A stretch of DNA of 5,833 nucleotides from Verrucomicrobiota bacterium (lineage in GTDB: Bacteria > Verrucomicrobiota > Kiritimatiellia > Kiritimatiellales > Tichowtungiaceae), in contig JAUXCB010000107.1 of assembly GCA_030619095.1 (NCBI GenBank), positions 1-5,833 on the forward strand, in the 5' to 3' direction. The position numbers were made by a program, and so were the translations under genes. Of the stretch, positions 5,407 through 5,833 are shown piece by piece. Under the pieces are notes generated by a model, which worked only from the letters and a program-made list of their open reading frames with translations, searched no databases and was not told the DNA's origin. Every line of letters begins with the position of its first letter. Position 1 is the first letter of the stretch.

Positions 5407-5430
5407 GTTTCCAATGCTTGGAACTTTTTT
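5407..5430. repeat. Inverted repeat TTCCAA-TGC-TTGGAA with T tail (copy 2)
   Basis: Perfect 6-bp arms (5409-5414 and 5418-5423) around TGC are followed by C and six T. It begins only 4 bp after the HEPN stop, so it may also serve as an intrinsic terminator for the MNT/HEPN transcript, although the stem is short and AT-rich. The core, 3-base centre and CTTTT tail repeat those at 3579-3601. The element is bracketed by a 7-bp direct repeat, TGACCGG, at 5400-5406 and 5430-5436. Confidence 0.6.
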
Positions 5431-5511
5431 GACCGGATAAGAGGATTGCCATTTTCTTTGGTCGTTATTTTCAATGAAATCCTAAAATAAATTTCACGAA
5501 GAGAAGAGAGC

Positions 5512-5540
5512 TTGACATGTAGTCCCCGTGACTACATTAT
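5512..5540 (+). promoter_or_regulatory. Sigma-70-type promoter of the antitoxin/toxin operon
   Basis: A perfect -35 box TTGACA (5512-5517) lies 17 bp before CATTAT (5535-5540), which matches four of six bases of the -10 consensus. Transcription would begin near 5547, giving a leader of about 20 nt before the antitoxin ATG at 5566. The palindromic operator fills the spacer. Confidence 0.7.
5517..5537. promoter_or_regulatory. Palindromic operator inside the antitoxin promoter
   Basis: ATGTAGTC (5517-5524) and GACTACAT (5530-5537) are perfect inverted repeats with a 5-bp spacer, overlapping the ends of both the -35 and -10 boxes. Phd/YefM and VapB-type antitoxins, alone or with their toxins, bind such palindromes to repress their own operons. 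The placement would block RNA polymerase directly. That this antitoxin is the binder is inferred from position. Confidence 0.7.
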
Positions 5541-5565
5541 TCATCTGAATAAAGGGGGCAAGGGT

Positions 5566-5793
5566 ATGCAGGTTGCGGTACGAGAAGCAAAAGCGAAATT
5601 GAGTCGGCTCGGGAATATGGCGCATCGCGGCGAAACGATTGTTGTCTGTAAGAACGGGAATCCCTGGTTTGACATCGTTCCGCACGCTAAACCCAACCGG
5701 AAAAGCTCTCCCCTGAAAGGGGTGACCCCTGTGGTTTCTGAAGTGGAGGCGGTTGCGCCTCTTGACTCGAAGGACCTTCCGGGATGGAGCTGA
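5566..5793 (+). CDS. Phd/YefM-type antitoxin
   Basis: This 75-aa protein has the Phd/YefM fold pattern: a short strand and helix MQVAVREAKAKLSRLGNMAH (1-20), then RGETIVVCKNGNPWFDIVP (21-39), the DNA-binding N-terminal unit. The acidic, proline-containing tail ends PLDSKDLPGWS (65-75), which should wrap the toxin. The ATG at 5566 is chosen over an earlier in-frame ATG at 5518 because the homology begins at MQVAVREAK, because AAGGGGG lies just upstream, and because the earlier one falls inside the promoter. The PIN toxin gene starts 10 bp before this stop, the usual coupling of such pairs. Regulation is probably by self-repression at the palindrome 5517-5537. In a VapBC-like module this protein masks the toxin's active site until it is degraded. 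Confidence 0.9.
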   Translation: MQVAVREAKAKLSRLGNMAHRGETIVVCKNGNPWFDIVPHAKPNRKSSPLKGVTPVVSEVEAVAPLDSKDLPGWS

Positions 5794-5833
5794 TTCTTGA
5801 TACCTGTGGACTTCTTTCCCTGACGGGGTTGCC
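5784..5833 (+). CDS. PIN-domain toxin, VapC-like (partial, cut by right edge)
   Basis: The ATG at 5784 overlaps the antitoxin stop by 10 bp and gives 16 readable codons, MELILDTCGLLSLTGL. This is the first strand and helix of a PIN domain: a hydrophobic strand leading to D6, the first of the usual three or four acidic residues that bind Mg2+ in the ribonuclease site. The Leu-rich LDT-x-x-L-L-x-L form is common in PIN toxins paired with Phd-like antitoxins. VapC-type toxins cleave tRNA or rRNA. The remaining 110 or so residues are outside the window, so integrity cannot be judged. Confidence 0.75.
   Translation, partial: MELILDTCGLLSLTGL

Noticed and set aside
5518..5565. Earlier in-frame starts for the Phd-like antitoxin
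   Set aside because: That ATG lies inside the promoter and operator and adds residues not seen in the family.
1..5833. CRISPR arrays, tRNA or rRNA genes, transposase genes, retron or other reverse-transcriptase elements
   Set aside because: No regularly spaced repeats, cloverleaf sequences, rRNA-like stretches or related protein motifs were seen on either strand.

Overview
The window falls into two parts of different character. The left part (1 to about 3494) is a compact leftward operon of four genes. It encodes a VTC-domain protein (bacterial polyphosphate-polymerase type), a DUF4956 multi-pass membrane protein, a HlyD-type periplasmic adaptor and a TolC-type outer-membrane factor whose C-terminus lies off the left edge. 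The junctions are 12 bp, 14 bp and an 11-bp overlap, so co-transcription is very likely. The unusual point is a VTC/DUF4956 pair joined to an adaptor and outer-membrane channel with no ABC, RND or MFS pump in view. Export of polyphosphate, or of another polyanion, across the envelope is the hypothesis this suggests; it is inference only.

The right part (about 3495 to 5833) is accessory DNA read rightward. It opens with an inverted repeat of the form TTCCAA-N3-TTGGAA. A scar of decayed carbohydrate-active enzyme genes follows: the C-terminal end of an F5/8 type C (discoidin-like) domain protein, then the C-terminal end of a GH95 alpha-L-fucosidase with a one-base frameshift, then a signal peptide and N-terminus that look like another GH95 enzyme, broken after about 60 codons. 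After the scar come a small conserved protein of unknown function, an MNT nucleotidyltransferase/HEPN pair, a second copy of the inverted repeat, and a Phd/YefM-type antitoxin with a PIN-domain toxin cut by the right edge. The antitoxin promoter carries a perfect 8-bp palindrome between its -35 and -10 elements, a textbook position for autoregulation.

The organism is a diderm bacterium, shown by the TolC/HlyD proteins. The GH95 and F5/8 remnants, the VTC-DUF4956 pair and the dispersed TTCCAA/TTGGAA palindromes point to the Planctomycetes-Verrucomicrobia-Chlamydiae group, perhaps a Kiritimatiellota-like polysaccharide degrader. That placement is an inference from gene style and was not tested. 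No rRNA, tRNA, CRISPR array or transposase was seen.
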